Shown: positions 1 through 14,393 of the stretch, in pieces | Layout: every line of letters begins with the position of its first letter | Numbering within the stretch: the first letter of the stretch is position 1 | NCBI RefSeq assembly: GCF_014839805.1 | Contig: NC_051135.1 | Span: 9,923,291-9,987,290, forward strand | Length of the DNA stretch: 64,000 nucleotides | Direction of reading: 5' to 3' | DNA from: Manduca sexta | Lineage: Eukaryota; Arthropoda; Insecta; Lepidoptera; Sphingidae | Program-made: the position numbers and the translations under genes | The notes under the pieces: generated by a model | What the model was told of the DNA's origin: nothing | The model's input: only the letters and a program-made list of their open reading frames with translations | Databases searched by the model: none

Positions 1-176
1 TATCTATTTGTGCTGTTCTGAAGTTAAACCCAAGTGAAGTCGCCGCGATATTTACCAGAGCTTTAAGTGGAACGGGACGCAGAAGGTAAAGAGAGTAGAT
101 TGTTTATTGCAGACCATAACGTTCAACATCAGTACAGAATAAAACAACTGCACTACTAATACTATAATCCAAATAC
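1..176 (-). other. Rootletin intron at left edge
   Basis: This lies downstream of the donor at 176 (GTATTT on the minus strand). No further exon is recognisable before the window edge. Confidence 0.6.
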
Positions 177-3100
177 CTTTCAAGTTCTCTTGCATCACCA
201 GCGTATCCTGGAGGTCTCTCTCCAGCTTGCTGCGTTTGTTCTCAGCGTCTTCCAGTAGATTGGCTGTATCGAAAAGCACCGCTTCTAACGCATCCTTCTC
301 TGACCTGACGCCCGCCAGCTGCTCTTGCAAGTGTTGTTTGTCTTTCTCTAGACTGTCTATTAAGATCTATGAGAAATAAATAATCAAGAACGAATATATT
401 AAGTTTCTGTGCTATTTATTCATGCGTTGAAAGATAGTAATGATGAATAATGGATTATGTATTTTGGACTGGTTAATCGAACTATATTTTATTATGCAAA
501 AATATAATTTGTTATTTAAGGTACAAGACTTAAAGTATACAATTTTTGGAACCATAATCAAATGAAAGAATCATATTCTAGAAATTAGAAAAGATTTAGA
601 AAAAATATAAAAAACGATTATAAAAAAAAAATATCGCCCCCAAGGAATACCACAAATGCGCTGAAAAGACGACATGAAGAAAGTCGCCGGATCGAACTGG
701 ATAAATAGAGCTCAATGCCGCAGTGAATGGGAAATGTTAAAGGAGGCATACACCGAGAAGGTTGAAAAAGGCTAACGAAGAAAAAAGACGAAAGATTACA
801 AAATGAATTTCGACATCACATAAAATGCCGCACCTGTTTCTCCTCGCCATCCTTGACGTGGTCCTCCAAAGCCCTGTTGATTCTGCCGATGGTCTCGTTG
901 GCCTGCTCGAGTCGCTGCTGCAGGCGCATCATCTCCTCGTTCAGAGCGTCCTTCTTGCGCACCATGGACGTCAGCTGCGAACTTAGTTCTCCTCGTTCCC
1001 TGGGGAACATCAGTTAAATTTAGTATTCTACATCTACTTTTGATAAAATAACATATTGCTTTTGACTTAATATACATTTTTGGGAAAACAATCAGTTTTC
1101 GTGGCCCGACGAGCCCTCAATGGCCTCTATTCGTCGTCTTTTACGACAGGCAGGGGATAGAGTGGTGGAATTCTCCAAACGCCCCCAATCCACAGGGCGG
1201 ATAGTGCTTTACAACGGTGTTATCTAGTTGTAAACGTTCCTATACTTGAGATTAAAATAACTTCTTAGTTCATCATTTTGTCCCCCGCTTTGCTATAGAG
1301 GGTTGACAATTAATATTTCCAACTCTTCTCTGTCTTTCTATTTGATTAATTTCGTTACGGGATATAGACAAATTTGTGTTCCCAGAGACTGCCAGAGCTT
1401 CACCGCTCGGTGTCATACAATTCGTACTGTTGTTGATCTTGGCTTACAGGAGTTGTAGTGATAGGTGTGTGTGTGTGTGAGAAAGTCTCTATACGTGTAT
1501 CTTCCCATTTCTAATTAAAAATGAATATACCTGATGACCTGCCGCAGCTCCAACTCCACCTTCTCCCTGTCGCTCTCGATGAACTTAATCTTCTCGCACA
1601 ACGACGCCTTGTCCGCCTCGAGCTCCATCCGGGTCTGCTCAGCCGCCAACAACTCCTTGCGCAAGGAGTTCAGATCGCCTTGTTGTTCCGACGACTGGTT
1701 CGAGAGCGAGGATCTTTCGTCCTCCAACTATAATGTTTTTTTTTTATTTGTAGAGGTCTATATTGTATTGGTCATCAAACTACGTGTAAAGGTGCCAAAT
1801 TAAATTTATTTTAAATTAAAATAATATTGGCCAGGATTAAACAATAATTTATCTACAAGAAATAATTAATTTCATTTTCGTGAGTTGTCTATTGCCTTAG
1901 ACTTGAAGTATAACATACATTTTTAACTTCTTCCTGTAGCTTCTTCTTCTCACACTCCAAGTTCCTGACGGCAGCTTCTAGTTTCTCAACGAGGTCTTGA
2001 AGATCACTTCTCTCCATTATGGTTCTTTCTAGTTCTATTTCAAGATCACCTGTAATATAATTTTAGTATCGATAGAGTGTATTTTTTAAGTTAATGTAGC
2101 ATATATCGCTTTTCTAACAAGTTATAAGCATATAAAGACTGAATAGAGGTTTTCACCTAAAACGGAGATTAACATAATTTATGACTTACTTCTGTGCTTC
2201 TCCATCTGGGTCAAGATAGCATCAGCTTCTAACTTCTGTTGGTCGAGTAAGTCTCTAGCTAGGGCGGTCTTATTCAGCTCCTCGCGAGTGGTGACCAGCT
2301 CCGAGCGGAGACGAGATGAACTCTCCTCTTCGGCTCTAGAAAAAAAATTATTGATGGATATCACATAATTAATCAAAATACTTTATTGAAGTCAAAAAGG
2401 CTTGTATAAATTAGATATCGTATTTTTCATCTGTTTGGATTTATCGATTGCTATTTATTTTTTATCGATTTTACATAAATCATCGTTTTCAAGTATCGAT
2501 ACAATCAAACAATTTTATATTGAAATGAATAGAAACAAAACAATATGATCGCCTATCACCGTAAAAAATAGCGAGAGATAAAATATAGTGATAAGAATCA
2601 TAGCTACAGCAGTTGCATTCCATTTGGAAAAAAAATTGTTATAGTTGTGAAGTACATACATTTTAAGATTTTCATAATACAATCGATGTATACCTCAAGA
2701 CAGATTCTCTGGTAGAAGCCTCTCGATGTAAATGGTCCACTTCGGAGTTCAGCGCACGCTTTTCGTTCTCGAGCGCTTCTATCGTCTTCTCTAAGCGTGA
2801 ATTCATCTTCTGCAGCTTCTCATAATCTGACGTTAGTGATTCCACCTGTACACAAAAGTATATTAACCCTCTTCAGGATACCTCGTTTATGGGCATAGAT
2901 AAGGCGTTATTCTTAGACTGAGAATTTTCTGAATTATTTTTTTTAAATTAAAAATAATCCTGGTTATCGGATTTAAAAACTTTATGACGAGATCGAATTT
3001 CAAGTTGACGCATAAACGTTGTTTAATATTTTTAAAATCTAGATAAAGTTCGAATATCTTCGGTAATTATGAACTCGTATAAAAATTACTTGTATATAAA

Positions 3101-6100
3101 ATCGAGTCCTATATTTAGAGGCTTATGCCAGTTTAAAAACGTATTAAAACAAAACTGTATACCATCGCGTTGATCTCGACTCTATTCCTTTCCAGATTGT
3201 TCTTGTCGATCCGCAGCGACTCCACAGTTTTCTGCATAGATTCCTTCTCTTGAAGCAGTTGGTTTAAGTCAGCGTTGGCTTGGTCCAGTTTTCCTAACAG
3301 CGTAAAGGCATTTCATGTGTGATAAATGCTATTATAGCTATAAATAATTGGAATACTTTATCTTCCTTACATTATCTTTACTCTTATTGTCAATGAATGA
3401 CATAACCCAAAACCTAACAATAATATTACACCAAAAATTAAAAAAAAAGGAATCCAATCCAATCAAATCAGATAATAAGAGTCACTGTCAAATAATAGAA
3501 AAAGTATAAAGTAGACAAGTGACGTCATATCAATGTTGGTGGCCGTGTAAAAGTGAGACAGCAATATGTTGATGCTTCATCGCAAAACTCATATTCATAT
3601 TAAAATAATTATTAATGATCCCGTAATTATACTTTAAAGTGTTTCTTGGTGCCTATTTCTTAATAAGTTTAAAACAGAATACAATATTCATTATATCATT
3701 ATATTACTGTTGGTGGTCGGATATAGAAAGCAACCACCATACACAAGATATTAAAACCCGCTATAGTGGCCAATGTAAGTGTGTCGCATTCCGAGATCAA
3801 CCTGTGTATATCCGGTTCCAAGAGGCCGGCATAATAGTGTCATCTTTCGCCAGTCGACTTTTTACTGGACCCCATTCCACTTACCATCAGGTGCAGTGCG
3901 ATCACTATGTTGTACATGTATAAAAAAAAATGATTACCTTGCAAATCTTGCACTTTACTCTCCAATGACATGACGGTGGTTTCTGCTGTCTCGCAATGCT
4001 TCCGGCTTGTCAGTAGCTGCTCTCTGCTATTTTGTAACTTTACCTAAACAATTGTTTAAAAAACCTGTAAAATGCTTCTCCAATTTTATATAATGTACAA
4101 ACACCCACTAACTTGGACAGTGACTATCTGAGTAAATTTTTAATTTACAAGAACGTAACAAAACTTTTTATTGTAACCTTAAACGTTTTTCGGTTATGCT
4201 TTTAAATGTAGAATTCAAAATCTTTGAAGTCGTCAGTTAATGCCTTACCTGTAGTTCGTGTATTTGTATCTGGTACTTGTGCAGAGCAGCTTGCACCGCT
4301 GAGATGGTACTCTCCGCGAATGCGGTGGCGTTAGCCGCTTGAGACACGCCGCGCTTCGGTGATCTGACAATGGAATTCAAAAATAATAATAAATAATGTA
4401 TTTTAATATTTCATAATATTTAATTGAATACATATTATTAGTATGATTGAATTAGCAGATACTGCATGTTAATTGAATTACGTACCTGTCAGCGAGGTGC
4501 ATATGCGCATGCGCAGAGTGTGCATGTGGATGCGCGTGCGCATGGTGGTCGGGCTCAGAGTCTTGTATGAGTGCGCGCGCCACGTCCTCAAGTGCCGCGC
4601 GTAGTACGTGTGCCTGCGCACCGGCGCTCTCAGCCGCCTCGCATCGCTCCTCCTACGCACACCGCAAATTTTAACAAACCTTTATTTATATATGTCAATA
4701 TATCTTTAGAGACTACTGATATTGTTATTGTTTATGAACAGTGGTGGCTATCAGGTAAGCCTTGCTTATCTAATATTTCAATTAAATAGATTCTACTTGT
4801 ATAGACAAAACTATATTCATACCAGTCCCTGCAGTTCTCCGAGCAGGCGCTGTATGCGCGCATCTCGCTCGCGCAGCTCGGCGGCGGCGGCGTCGCGCTG
4901 TGACGTCATCTCGCGCAGCTCCACACGCATCGACTCCACGCTGATGTTACCAGTGGCTTGTTGGGTCATATTCTGCGCAGTTGCATGTTGAATGTCGGAC
5001 TAGAAAAGGTATATAACTTTCTCCCAAAGATGTTTAGTTAGGAACACGCACTCCTATCCACAAAAAATACAAGCAATAAGTTTTATTCTCATGAAACATA
5101 ATATTATCAATATTAATAAGGAAAAATCCAATTTATACAATTGTAATACTACTTAAAGTAGCGAAGAGCTCAGTTCATAACAATTTTAATTAACTGGCCC
5201 TAGAACTGAAAAAAAATATATAAATAAATTTTCTAATAAAAAAGACAGTAAAAAAATATGTAAAAATATCTTACATTACTACCTTGAGCAGCATAAGCAT
5301 TAATAGCATAGCCGCTCAGAGTGCCAACGAGCTCCCTGACCGACGAGTCAAAGTCGTTCTTGACTCGATACAAGTCCCTCTCCGTGTTGGACTGAAGCTC
5401 GGAGAAGTAACGTTTCACGGAGACCACCTCGCGCCATAGACTTAGCAGACGGTTATGCTCACTTGAATAGTAGTCGTTAAAGGCCTGTGGGAAGAGGGAT
5501 ATGGTCAAATATGTGACACAATTCATACCTGTGAGATGACTGAAAATAGTCTATTTTATAGTAATACTTTTCAGTTGATACAAGTTAATACGAAAGCATA
5601 AGTGAACACTTGTCAAGACTGCAGGGAAACTATGGATTAGGATAGTGAAGGCAAGAACATAGAGGAGGGAGTTAAAGGAGGCCTATGGCAAAGGGCACAC
5701 ACACAAGAAGCTGGTGATAAAAGAGGAAAGTTAGCAAAAAATGTTAATTTAATATTTTTGTAATTTCATGTTAATAGAATTAGAATTATAATTATGAATT
5801 GCAATGATAATTAAATTCAAATTAATATTTATTATGGAATAATGTTAAGCTAACTTAAAATTGTTTATGTCAAATTTATACTGCTATGTCTAAATAAAGG
5901 GCTTATTCATTTATTCATTCAATACTCAAGCAATAGTTCCGGGACAGTTGAAAAATTAGTCCAGAGTGTACTGAAATTTACTGAATACTGGAATGAAAAA
6001 TAGAAATTGCAGCTTTTGAGCCAACATTTACATTCTATTATGTAAAATATATTTTTTTTTTGTTTCATTCCAATACTAAAAATAAATCTTCTTTCTTTCG

Positions 6101-7930
6101 TTCTAATAATAAAAATCCTAGTAAACAAAAGTAAAACCATGTTTTAATGGCACCATTATTTTGTCACTAATAGAATTGAACCAACCTGTTCCTCGTCCTT
6201 CCACTCATCCTCCTTAATGGCCATCTCGTCCCTCAGAGCTTCCCAGTCATTAGTGAGCTTCTGCAAGTCTCCCGTCAGAGCCTCATTGAGCTGATGGGAC
6301 TCCTCCAGCTGGTCACGGAGGAGGTTGTTCTGGGCCACCAGCTTTTCACACCTACAGCAAATTGTAGTATAAAAGAATAAGTTTAGTTGATACTGATTTT
6401 AACTTTGAAATAGCAGTATTTTAATGTATTACAAATTTATTTTTGGAAATGTAGCCTTTAATTTTAGTCATCAATTTTAATTTTTTTAATAGCATTAATA
6501 GGGTTTAAAGAATACAAACACAAAAGATTGAATCCCTTTAAATATATTAAATTCTATAAAAATTCTATGAAATTGCTACACTTTTGCTTCAACCATAATT
6601 GCAACGTATAAATAGTGGTGGTCCCTGAAAATGACACTAAGTATAATAATAATAAAGGACATGCGAAACACATACAAATCATAAACCGCGTTAACTCAAG
6701 AGCGAACTGAAAAGCTCCACTTTTTCACACTTACTTGCGTTTCTCTTCATCGAGCCGTCGCAACGCAGTTTCCAGATCGCTAATCCGCTCGTCCTTTCGC
6801 GAATCTACCGACGAGTACGAGCTCGGGGCCGGCAGAGCGGCCGGCGCGGGCAGAGCGATAGCCCCCGCCCGGTACGGGTCGCTGCGCGGCGTCGACTCTA
6901 CCATCTGCGTCTCCAGCTCCGAACATCGCTGCTTGTATTGGAGCACCTTTACATACCAACATGATTAATAAACTTATAGTTTAAGAGAAATTAGGGTTTA
7001 GGAAAATATGCCGATTTCTGTTTATTTTGGCAAATTGACATTGACATAAAACAGTTGTCTTGACAGTTGACAATATTACATCGTTCTGAAATAGCTACCA
7101 ATTTGTTTAATTAAAAAAAACCTACATTTTCAACTAAAATATTTTTAAAAAAATTATAAAAAAAAATACAAAGCTATTATATTATTGAAAGTAACACAGA
7201 GCCAGGAACGGCTCGAATACACTGCTCCTTTTACACCGTTGCCCTTTTTACGAGCCTTTTGATTTCAAATGAATAAAGATTATTGTTGAAGGTTCATTAC
7301 ATTACCTTAGCTTGAAGCCTAGACACCAAGGCAGCCTGGCCCTGCTGAGCACGGCGGTATGCGTCTAACCGACGCTTATGGTCCGCCGCCTCGCCAGCCA
7401 GGCGCGCGCGCAGCTCCTCGTTCTGCCGCCGCAAGTCACTGCTGACGCTGCCGCCCGGAGAATCCATCTCGGGTGGACTATCCGGAACCCTCTATAAGTC
7501 AACTATTGATAAATATGAGACTTAAATTTGATTAAAGTCGGCGGGAGAATAACGATCAGTTCCACTTTGAGACGTTACATCGGTATTCACACAAATATAA
7601 TCAAGTTGTAATTACCATTAGGAGAGCAATATTGTCACTTTAGTTGAATTAAAGCGCCGATGTACTAGGCACTATCTACTTAAGACTATAATAGATACCT
7701 TCTCATATTGTCCACATTAGCGAAACATAATATTTCTACTGATAAAAGTACCTAAATACCTCCTATCAATCAATCAATAGTTACCATTATTGTTATTTGA
7801 AGTAGATAACCCTAGAGCTGGTATAAATTACCTCTTTCTTCACGCGTTGATGAGGAAGCGTGGTTGGCGTTCGCCTGCCCACAGGAGCGCGAGCACTCCT
7901 CGGTGTTGTCAAACAATCCCTCGTTGGTAA
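177..7930 (-). CDS. CROCC: Rootletin (CROCC), partial, 16 exons
   Basis: Rootletin forms the fibrous ciliary rootlet below the basal body; in insects it serves ciliated sensory neurons. Exons in transcription order: 7930-7832, 7491-7306, 6946-6735, 6351-6186, 5484-5275, 4999-4823, 4652-4486, 4363-4249, 4043-3938, 3293-3163, 2845-2694, 2335-2190, 2049-1919, 1727-1531, 999-834, 366-177. All have AG acceptors and GT donors, and the phases join without a break into about 850 residues. Diagnostic segments are LQYKQRCSELE (third exon), NDWEALRDEM (fourth) and SSEHNRLLSLWREVV with ERDLYRV (fifth), which match the conserved N-terminal part of vertebrate rootletin in the same order. The rest is heptad-rich coiled coil. 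Vertebrate rootletin is about 2,000 residues, so roughly half lies beyond the left edge. The seventh exon carries an unusual histidine-rich stretch. The first exon here has no obvious start codon, so an upstream exon is needed. Confidence 0.93.
1103..1205. repeat. Probable dispersed repeat in rootletin intron
   Basis: A GC-richer stretch (GCCTCTATTCGTCGTCTTTT, CAGGCAGGGGATAGAGTGGT, CCCCAATCCACAGGGCGG) in AT-rich intron. It resembles a common lepidopteran repeat by recall. No second copy is in this window. Confidence 0.35.
3705..3931 (+). mobile_element. Dispersed SINE-like repeat, family A
   Basis: TGGTGGTCGGATATAG, then AAACCCGCTATAGTGGCC, CCTGTGTATATCCGGTTCC, GGCCGGCATAATAG, ACCATCAGGTGCAGTG and a terminal A run. 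It lies in the rootletin intron between exons 3293-3163 and 4043-3938. Five other copies occur in this window. Confidence 0.72.
4497..4550 (-). other. Histidine-rich segment in rootletin exon
   Basis: Within the exon 4652-4486, 18 codons encode DHHAHAHPHAHSAHAHMH, with nine histidines mostly alternating with alanine. On the DNA it is a run of GCGCAT/GCACAT-type repeats. It follows a conserved segment (LRAALEDVARALIQDSE) corresponding to the acidic LRDLAQAVLSDSE region of vertebrate rootletin, so it occupies the low-complexity linker before the next coiled coil. Confidence 0.85.
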
Positions 7931-10214
7931 CTGGTAAAATAAAGCTTTTATTCATTTTAAATGTGAATAATAACCATTCAATTCAAGTCAAATGTTATAA
8001 GAAGCTAAAGCAAGAATGCTAAAATATACTGAGTAAATATATAGTTGAGGAAAGTAATAGCGTGGTAATAGATAGTTACTATATCGTACTATTTACGGAA
8101 CTGACCAGAGTGTGATCCACACAAGGTTACCTACCTATAAGGAAAGTTTAAAACAGTATCAGTATCAGTAAATTGAATAATTTAAGAAATTACATCCTAA
8201 TTTTACCTCAATATAATGTTAATTTAGATAAAAATTTTATATTTCAAAAAGGTAACTTTTAAACTTAACGGTATATTAAGGCCTCATTAAGAGAACATAT
8301 TTCGATAGATCATTTAGTATTATTTTAGTTAAGTACACTTTTTCAGCGTTACACCAAATGTTATGGCATGTGCTATACGGATTCATCGCCCCTACGACGC
8401 CTTCGTTTATAATAAAGACTTTACTGACTAATAAAAGTGAAAATGCAATAAAACCTTAAACGTCACTTTCTTTTTAACTTTCCTACATGGATATTTCATT
8501 TCCAAGTAAACATTTCGAATAGACTTGTGTTCGAAATTCATTTTGTGCACCATAAACACCGTTTTTACTTTTGTAAACACAAAAGTTGAGGCCATAAAGC
8601 ACTCTTTTTTTTCGCGAACAAAAGGAGGTTAGAAGAAAAAGACTACATTCTGAGGCGAGTCTGAGGTTAAAATGCGGTGTGTTTGCCACAACCCGGTCCC
8701 GGTAGGGAGGAACGCTGGCTATCGCACTTGGCATCTAATTATTGCCTGCCGCAGCCCACATTGCATTTACTAAAATACCCTATACTGAGGTGAATAAACC
8801 TGTCCCTCGTTTGCGTTTAATAAATCAGTTTCCACCATGCTAACTGCGAAGGTTTGCAGCCAACATCATAAATGCAAATGAAATGATAATTATACAGGGT
8901 AAATTAAATGTGTGTTTCTAGTTCGGGAAATCTACAGAGCACGGTAAGTGTAGGGCAAGAAAACAATTTATTTGTAACTACCTGAAAATTCGCTGGAATG
9001 ACAGTCTTTGCAATTCTTCAATCTATTGAATGAAAGCTTAGGAAGGTAACACTAAAATAATACGTAATTGCTAATGAAACGTTTAATTAATTATACACAG
9101 TCACAAAACGTTTAATATTTAGGTAGGTATTTATTATTTAACCTCACAGACGTATAAAGAGACGCTTCATTTAATGTAGTTATCCCATAGTTTTTCTATT
9201 TCCCTAAACCGTTTAGGTAGAAAAATCATAAATTAAATTTAAGAACATCATTAACGTAGACAACTCTATAATAAACAATGCATATGAATATAAATTGTGG
9301 GTACTGGCTGAATTTCCATGTGCATACGGCCTTACCGAAGTGACTATTTCATTCAACCTAGTATTTACGTTGTAGGTCATGAAACAGGTGAACTACCTTA
9401 GTTCAAGAAATCCAATAGTACGCATAACCTTGCGAGCAAGTAACCTGAACCTTCGTAATATATCAAGTGACAACCATCTTCAATATTAAACTTATACAAA
9501 TACTTACCAAGGTTTTATGGAGTCACAGTCACAGCTATGATTCACGCTGTTTTATGATTTCATACAAAAAAAATAATACACTGTATCTTAGCAACGCAAT
9601 CAGCTATGCCACGCAGCTTTGTAGGTACTCAAGACGAAGTATACGTTATCGTTTCAGCGGACTTTCACGAGCACATAAATTTTTGCATTATTGTTGCGAT
9701 ATTTAATTAAGTATTATGGCTTTACAGAATATGTTTCACTTCATAGTAATAAATACATAGTGTAAAATATAAATTTATTCGAAAGGAATGGTTTAATCAC
9801 AATAATATCGTTCTGGTAATTTGCTAAAATAGTTTTATAAGGCACTTTAATACTAATATAAATATAGGTACAGCCCACGTCGCACGAACGTACGTTTCCT
9901 AAAAATGTCGATAGGGTACTGATTAAAAATTTCCGCATATTTTTATTTGTGAGGGTGGTGTTTCGGTTGGCTGGACTCCCCTCATAGATAGCACTATACC
10001 TGCAGTTATCGATCTTTAACGCACCATTCGTTTACGGTGTACCTAATTATACGTAACTTGAGTCATTCACAGAACCCAAAAAGGACGTACAGAAATTTAA
10101 TCTAAAAGTCGGCGCTAAAAGAGAGATAAGGACATGGATGATGTTATTATAAAAAAAAAGAAAAGATAAACAATACTGGTAGGTCTTTTATATGTGAGAA
10201 TCCGCTCCTCGATA

Positions 10215-10445
10215 GGTACCATCGCTATGTCTATTTCTGCTGCCAAGCAGTAATGTGTAGTTACTATTGTGGTCTGGTTTGAAGAGCATTATAGCTATGT
10301 CTCAGGTTGGTGAGCGCAGTAGAATACCAAGCAATACTTTGTAATTCAAGGTGTTGGATTGTGTTTCTACTGTTTATGGGCGTTCGTATCGCTTACCATC
10401 GGCGAACGGCAAGCTCATCTCGTCATTCAAAGCAATAAATAAAGA
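10215..10445 (+). repeat. Dispersed repeat, family J
   Basis: CTATTTCTGCTGCCAAGCAG, GTTTCTACTGTTTATGGGCG, ATCGCTTACCATC, GAACGGCAAGCTC and a CAAAGCAATAAATAAA tail. Matches 14750-15040 and, inverted, 41950-42195. Confidence 0.65.
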
Positions 10446-12528
10446 ACTACTCAGAATAGTCAAAAAACTAATTTCTTAAGGACTTCAAGGACTAATTTAT
10501 AATAACTAATTCTCGAAGTCATACACTTATAATCAAATATGTAAGTATATTCTCATAGTATTCTAAATTAAAAGGTGGCAGAAAATTCACAAATAAACAA
10601 GCGGCCATATTACAACAAAAGATAAGCGACGTCCTTGAACGCCCAGTGGGAGAGGGTTTATGTTGTGATTGCGTTAGCAACCCATTATAGGGAAAGGAGT
10701 TGTATTACAGAAATGTATCTTATGGCCTTTTATTATTTAAAGACATGAAACAATATCATCCACACGAATTTTCTATAAAAATAATTATATTACTGATTAT
10801 GTCTGTACTAATTTATTTACCACACGACTCTATCAATTAAATAAATATTATAATATGCCTGCCATAGCTACAAAGATTCTATTAATAGAAGATACAAAAT
10901 GCATTTATTTATCAAACATGCAAATGGATGTAACAAAAAAATAGTGCGACATGTTTTACCATGGTAGATGTACAAATATAGGTGAAATAAATATAGCTAC
11001 GTCTATATTTTTTTAATCGAAACTTATGACCTTCGCAAGTGCAAAGATTTAACAACATTATTGATTTAAAAGACCTTGGCCATCCTTCAATTGAACCGAA
11101 ACATGCTAGGATGCGTTCCAACAAATTGTAAATTTCGAAATTATAAATTGATAACTTACCGGTAATGGCTACCTACTACCTAAAGGACTACATTATACTT
11201 TGACAAGCATTGTCTTTCAAGTCGACAACTTTTGTCTGTTCGAAATCTGCTAGTGGAGGATATTTCTATCTGCCCGAATATAGATCATCGTCGACAAGGT
11301 TTTAAAACAAAACTGGCCATAGAATATGTACCAAACCATTGGGTGAATCTGGTTTTAAACAGATATAATTATATAGACCAGAGAGAGAAATCATTTCTCC
11401 TCAATCGACACTATCTAGATCCTATTCTAATCAATATCAAGTGCAGGGACACTTCGCTGTGCCCGTATTAAAGAAATAAAAACTAAATTACCAAGGATTG
11501 GTTCCCAAATCCCAATATAAGTAAATATAGTTCTCTATGACATGATAGCTTAGCAATAATGCTCAAATCTTGGTGTGGGTCTTGACTCTACCAGCTCTCT
11601 ACGCTAGACGAACAACTGGTAAATACACACACTTTTAATTTTGTATATATATTTTGTTTTAATTGGCATATTTATTTTGACAGACTAATAATTGAACTCT
11701 GAACTTCGCAGTTCGTTGTCCAATTACGCTTCTACGAAACTTATGACGTATCTCATAACAGAGGCGTAACTGTAGAGCGACATGACGGGCAAAATGGGCC
11801 ACCGGTTAAGAAGGACCCAAAATTGGAAAATTTAGTAAGTGTTTGTGTTTAGGGACCGAAAAAAAATCGCCGGAAATATTTATGTGGCTATTTCATGTCG
11901 AAAGGACCCAATTCGAATAGACCACGAGCCTTTAACGGGTAGTTACCACGCTAAGTAGGTACTAGATAATTAATGTTTATTAATTACCTTAGAACTAGTA
12001 TCGAAATAAAACAATTTGTCAAACATTTGCTTAAATATAAGAAATCATTATACCTAACTAGTAATTTAGTGAAACCTGTCCATTATGATAATAATCATAT
12101 GAGGATTACCTCCGTATGTGGTACGTGGTAACACACCACGCCTTATTATTTCTCAACACAATATCTTGTTTTTAGAAAGGTATTTTCATATAATTTATTG
12201 CTAAAAGCTATGTATAGGACGTCACAAAGATTACAACGGCTAATCTATCTTTTCTCTTAAGGCTTGTTCACAAGTTTTTGTTACACACCTATAATTTTAT
12301 TAATATAAAATAAAATTATTAAATCAAATGATTTAACCAAAAAACTAACTTGAGTTTGGAACTTATCTACGATTGAAAATAGTTTGGCTTTTATTCATAA
12401 TGCTAGCGAAAGGTATTACCACATAAAATATACATTCAAGAGATCATATTTTATACTAGAGAGGGGGAACGAAACATGAGATAGTACGCTTTTTCGGTAA
12501 CAAGGCCTTTTTATTATTTTAGTAACGA

Positions 12529-12732
12529 CTAGCCTGCGGCTACGCCTGCGTGAACAACTTTTTCCGGGTTAAATATTTTCCCGGAATAGGAAGAATAATG
12601 TAATAAGTAGAATATCCGGTAGCCTTTAAGAGTAATGTAGCTTTCTATTAGTGGAAAAAAAATACAAAGTAATAGTAGATCCTGAGATTAGTGCTTTCAA
12701 ACAAACTTATCAACTTTATATAATAGTGCAGA
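12529..12732 (-). mobile_element. Short Helitron-like element, third copy without tandem repeats
   Basis: It begins CTAGCCTGCGGCTACGCC, matching the 3' hairpin end of the larger copies. It ends with CCTGAGATTAGTGC, a CAAAC run and CTTTATATAATAGTGCAGA, matching their 5' end. The internal array is missing. Confidence 0.62.
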
Positions 12733-14006
12733 TTGACTAAGTGTAGTAGTGTAGTGACATTTTGGGATTCTAATTTTCTTTAAAACAAAGGTTAGCTTAA
12801 ACGTGAGTATTTGACGCCCTTCGGCGTATAGATTTTTATGGTTTATCATTTACCTACTAAAATATGTATGGATTTAAGCGGTCTTATTCATAAACCCGGA
12901 ATCATTAATGCTCAAAGTTCACGTCATCACGTACAATGCACATGGTTCTTGAATGCTGTAATAATTGTATTAATCGAGGGGAATTAATAATTAATCTTAT
13001 CAATATAACGTTTAATCCAATTTTACAAATATAATTTCCTTAATGAATTCGGCAGAATTTATCGATTTACTTCCTTTTATAAATTAAATTGTAACGCGAA
13101 AAAGCATTATGTTATGCCCATGCAAATATTATTTTTAGTTTAACTGTTAATTGGACTTAAAATATATCTTTACGTATCGCAAGATTTCTGTTGTTTTAAT
13201 TAGAAGCCAATAAGAGAATATTTAAGGTTCTATCGTAAGTTGTCCTGAGTGATGCTGAGTGCGTGACGGAGTCACTTCACCCACTACGTTAAACTTGTTG
13301 ATCATTTTAAATGTTAAATGATTTTTTAGGAACTGGTACTCCATTTACAAACCAGCAAGCAATTTAAGATGCAGTGATAATATTAATCCAACCTGATCTA
13401 CTTACACCGGGATTTCCCGGTATCAAGTTTATAAGTAAACCACTCCAGTGTGGACGACACCTAACATCTCCAAGTGCGTCACCGTGCGTCGAGTTCGCTG
13501 ACCGATATCATGTAGTAGATATGATGTTTGGTTATTATTATGATAAATCCATTCTTGGCTTGTTTTTTTCATTACGCAATTCAAATATAGCTTTATATGT
13601 AAACTTTTTGGAGGTAAATTTGCAAACAAGGACCTTTTGCGTAGAGACTCAATTTGACAAATTGAAGTATGTTGTAAAAAAACTTGAAGAATATCCTAAA
13701 ATCGCAGTCGGTTATTTTATAACGTCACTTTAATACTGTAATTGTTATGGTATTATATGCATGTATAAATAATAATTGAATAAATTACGGTAATTTGAAA
13801 ATTTGATCTAATTTGGTTTACGTTTGACGTAGACTTTCTCTAGAGCAGCTATACCCAACGTCCGACCCGCGAAGCTTTTCCGGGCGACCTACCAAGCATT
13901 TGCAAGTAGCCCACTCGACTTCAAAAATTTCATTAAACAAAAAGAAACATTTCCCAAAATCATTTAAACTGTATGTTATCCAATAAAAATAACAAACTTC
14001 AGTCAA

Positions 14007-14393
14007 TAGGGGACCGGCCTATGCTTGATTTTGTACATTATTCTATATGTAATGGTTAATAATACGAAAAAGAAGCACTCCTATGAAAATGCATAAAAAT
14101 TGGTTAAAAAATGAGCGAGTAATTCATATTTAAAATATTGTAACGTGCAGAAGTGGGCGCGATGTGGGGATATCGCTTCATCTCTTTTTTTCGCACGCGT
14201 CGTAATTCCCGATGACGTCACATGTGGATATTTCGTCTCTTTTCTGTTTCTTGTTAATTACCCCTTCCACTGAAATTCAAAGACTTCTAACTTGTTGATT
14301 TTTTACCGGATTTTAATAATTCCTTCTGTGTTATAATTTATATTATGTAAATATTTGATAATAGCAAAGAACAAAAATGAGTCCGGTACCCTA
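14007..14393 (+). mobile_element. TA-flanked MITE, copy 1
   Basis: It starts TAGGGGACCGGCC and ends CCGGTACCCTA, with TA at both ends. The interior includes GCGCGATGTGGGGATATCGC and GATGACGTCACATG. The reverse complement of the copy at 58818-59205 aligns over the whole length. Confidence 0.7.

Noticed and set aside
13374..13733. 119-codon plus-strand frame
   Set aside because: No recognisable motif, low-complexity AT-rich composition, no splice or promoter context, and overlapped by another frame on the opposite strand.
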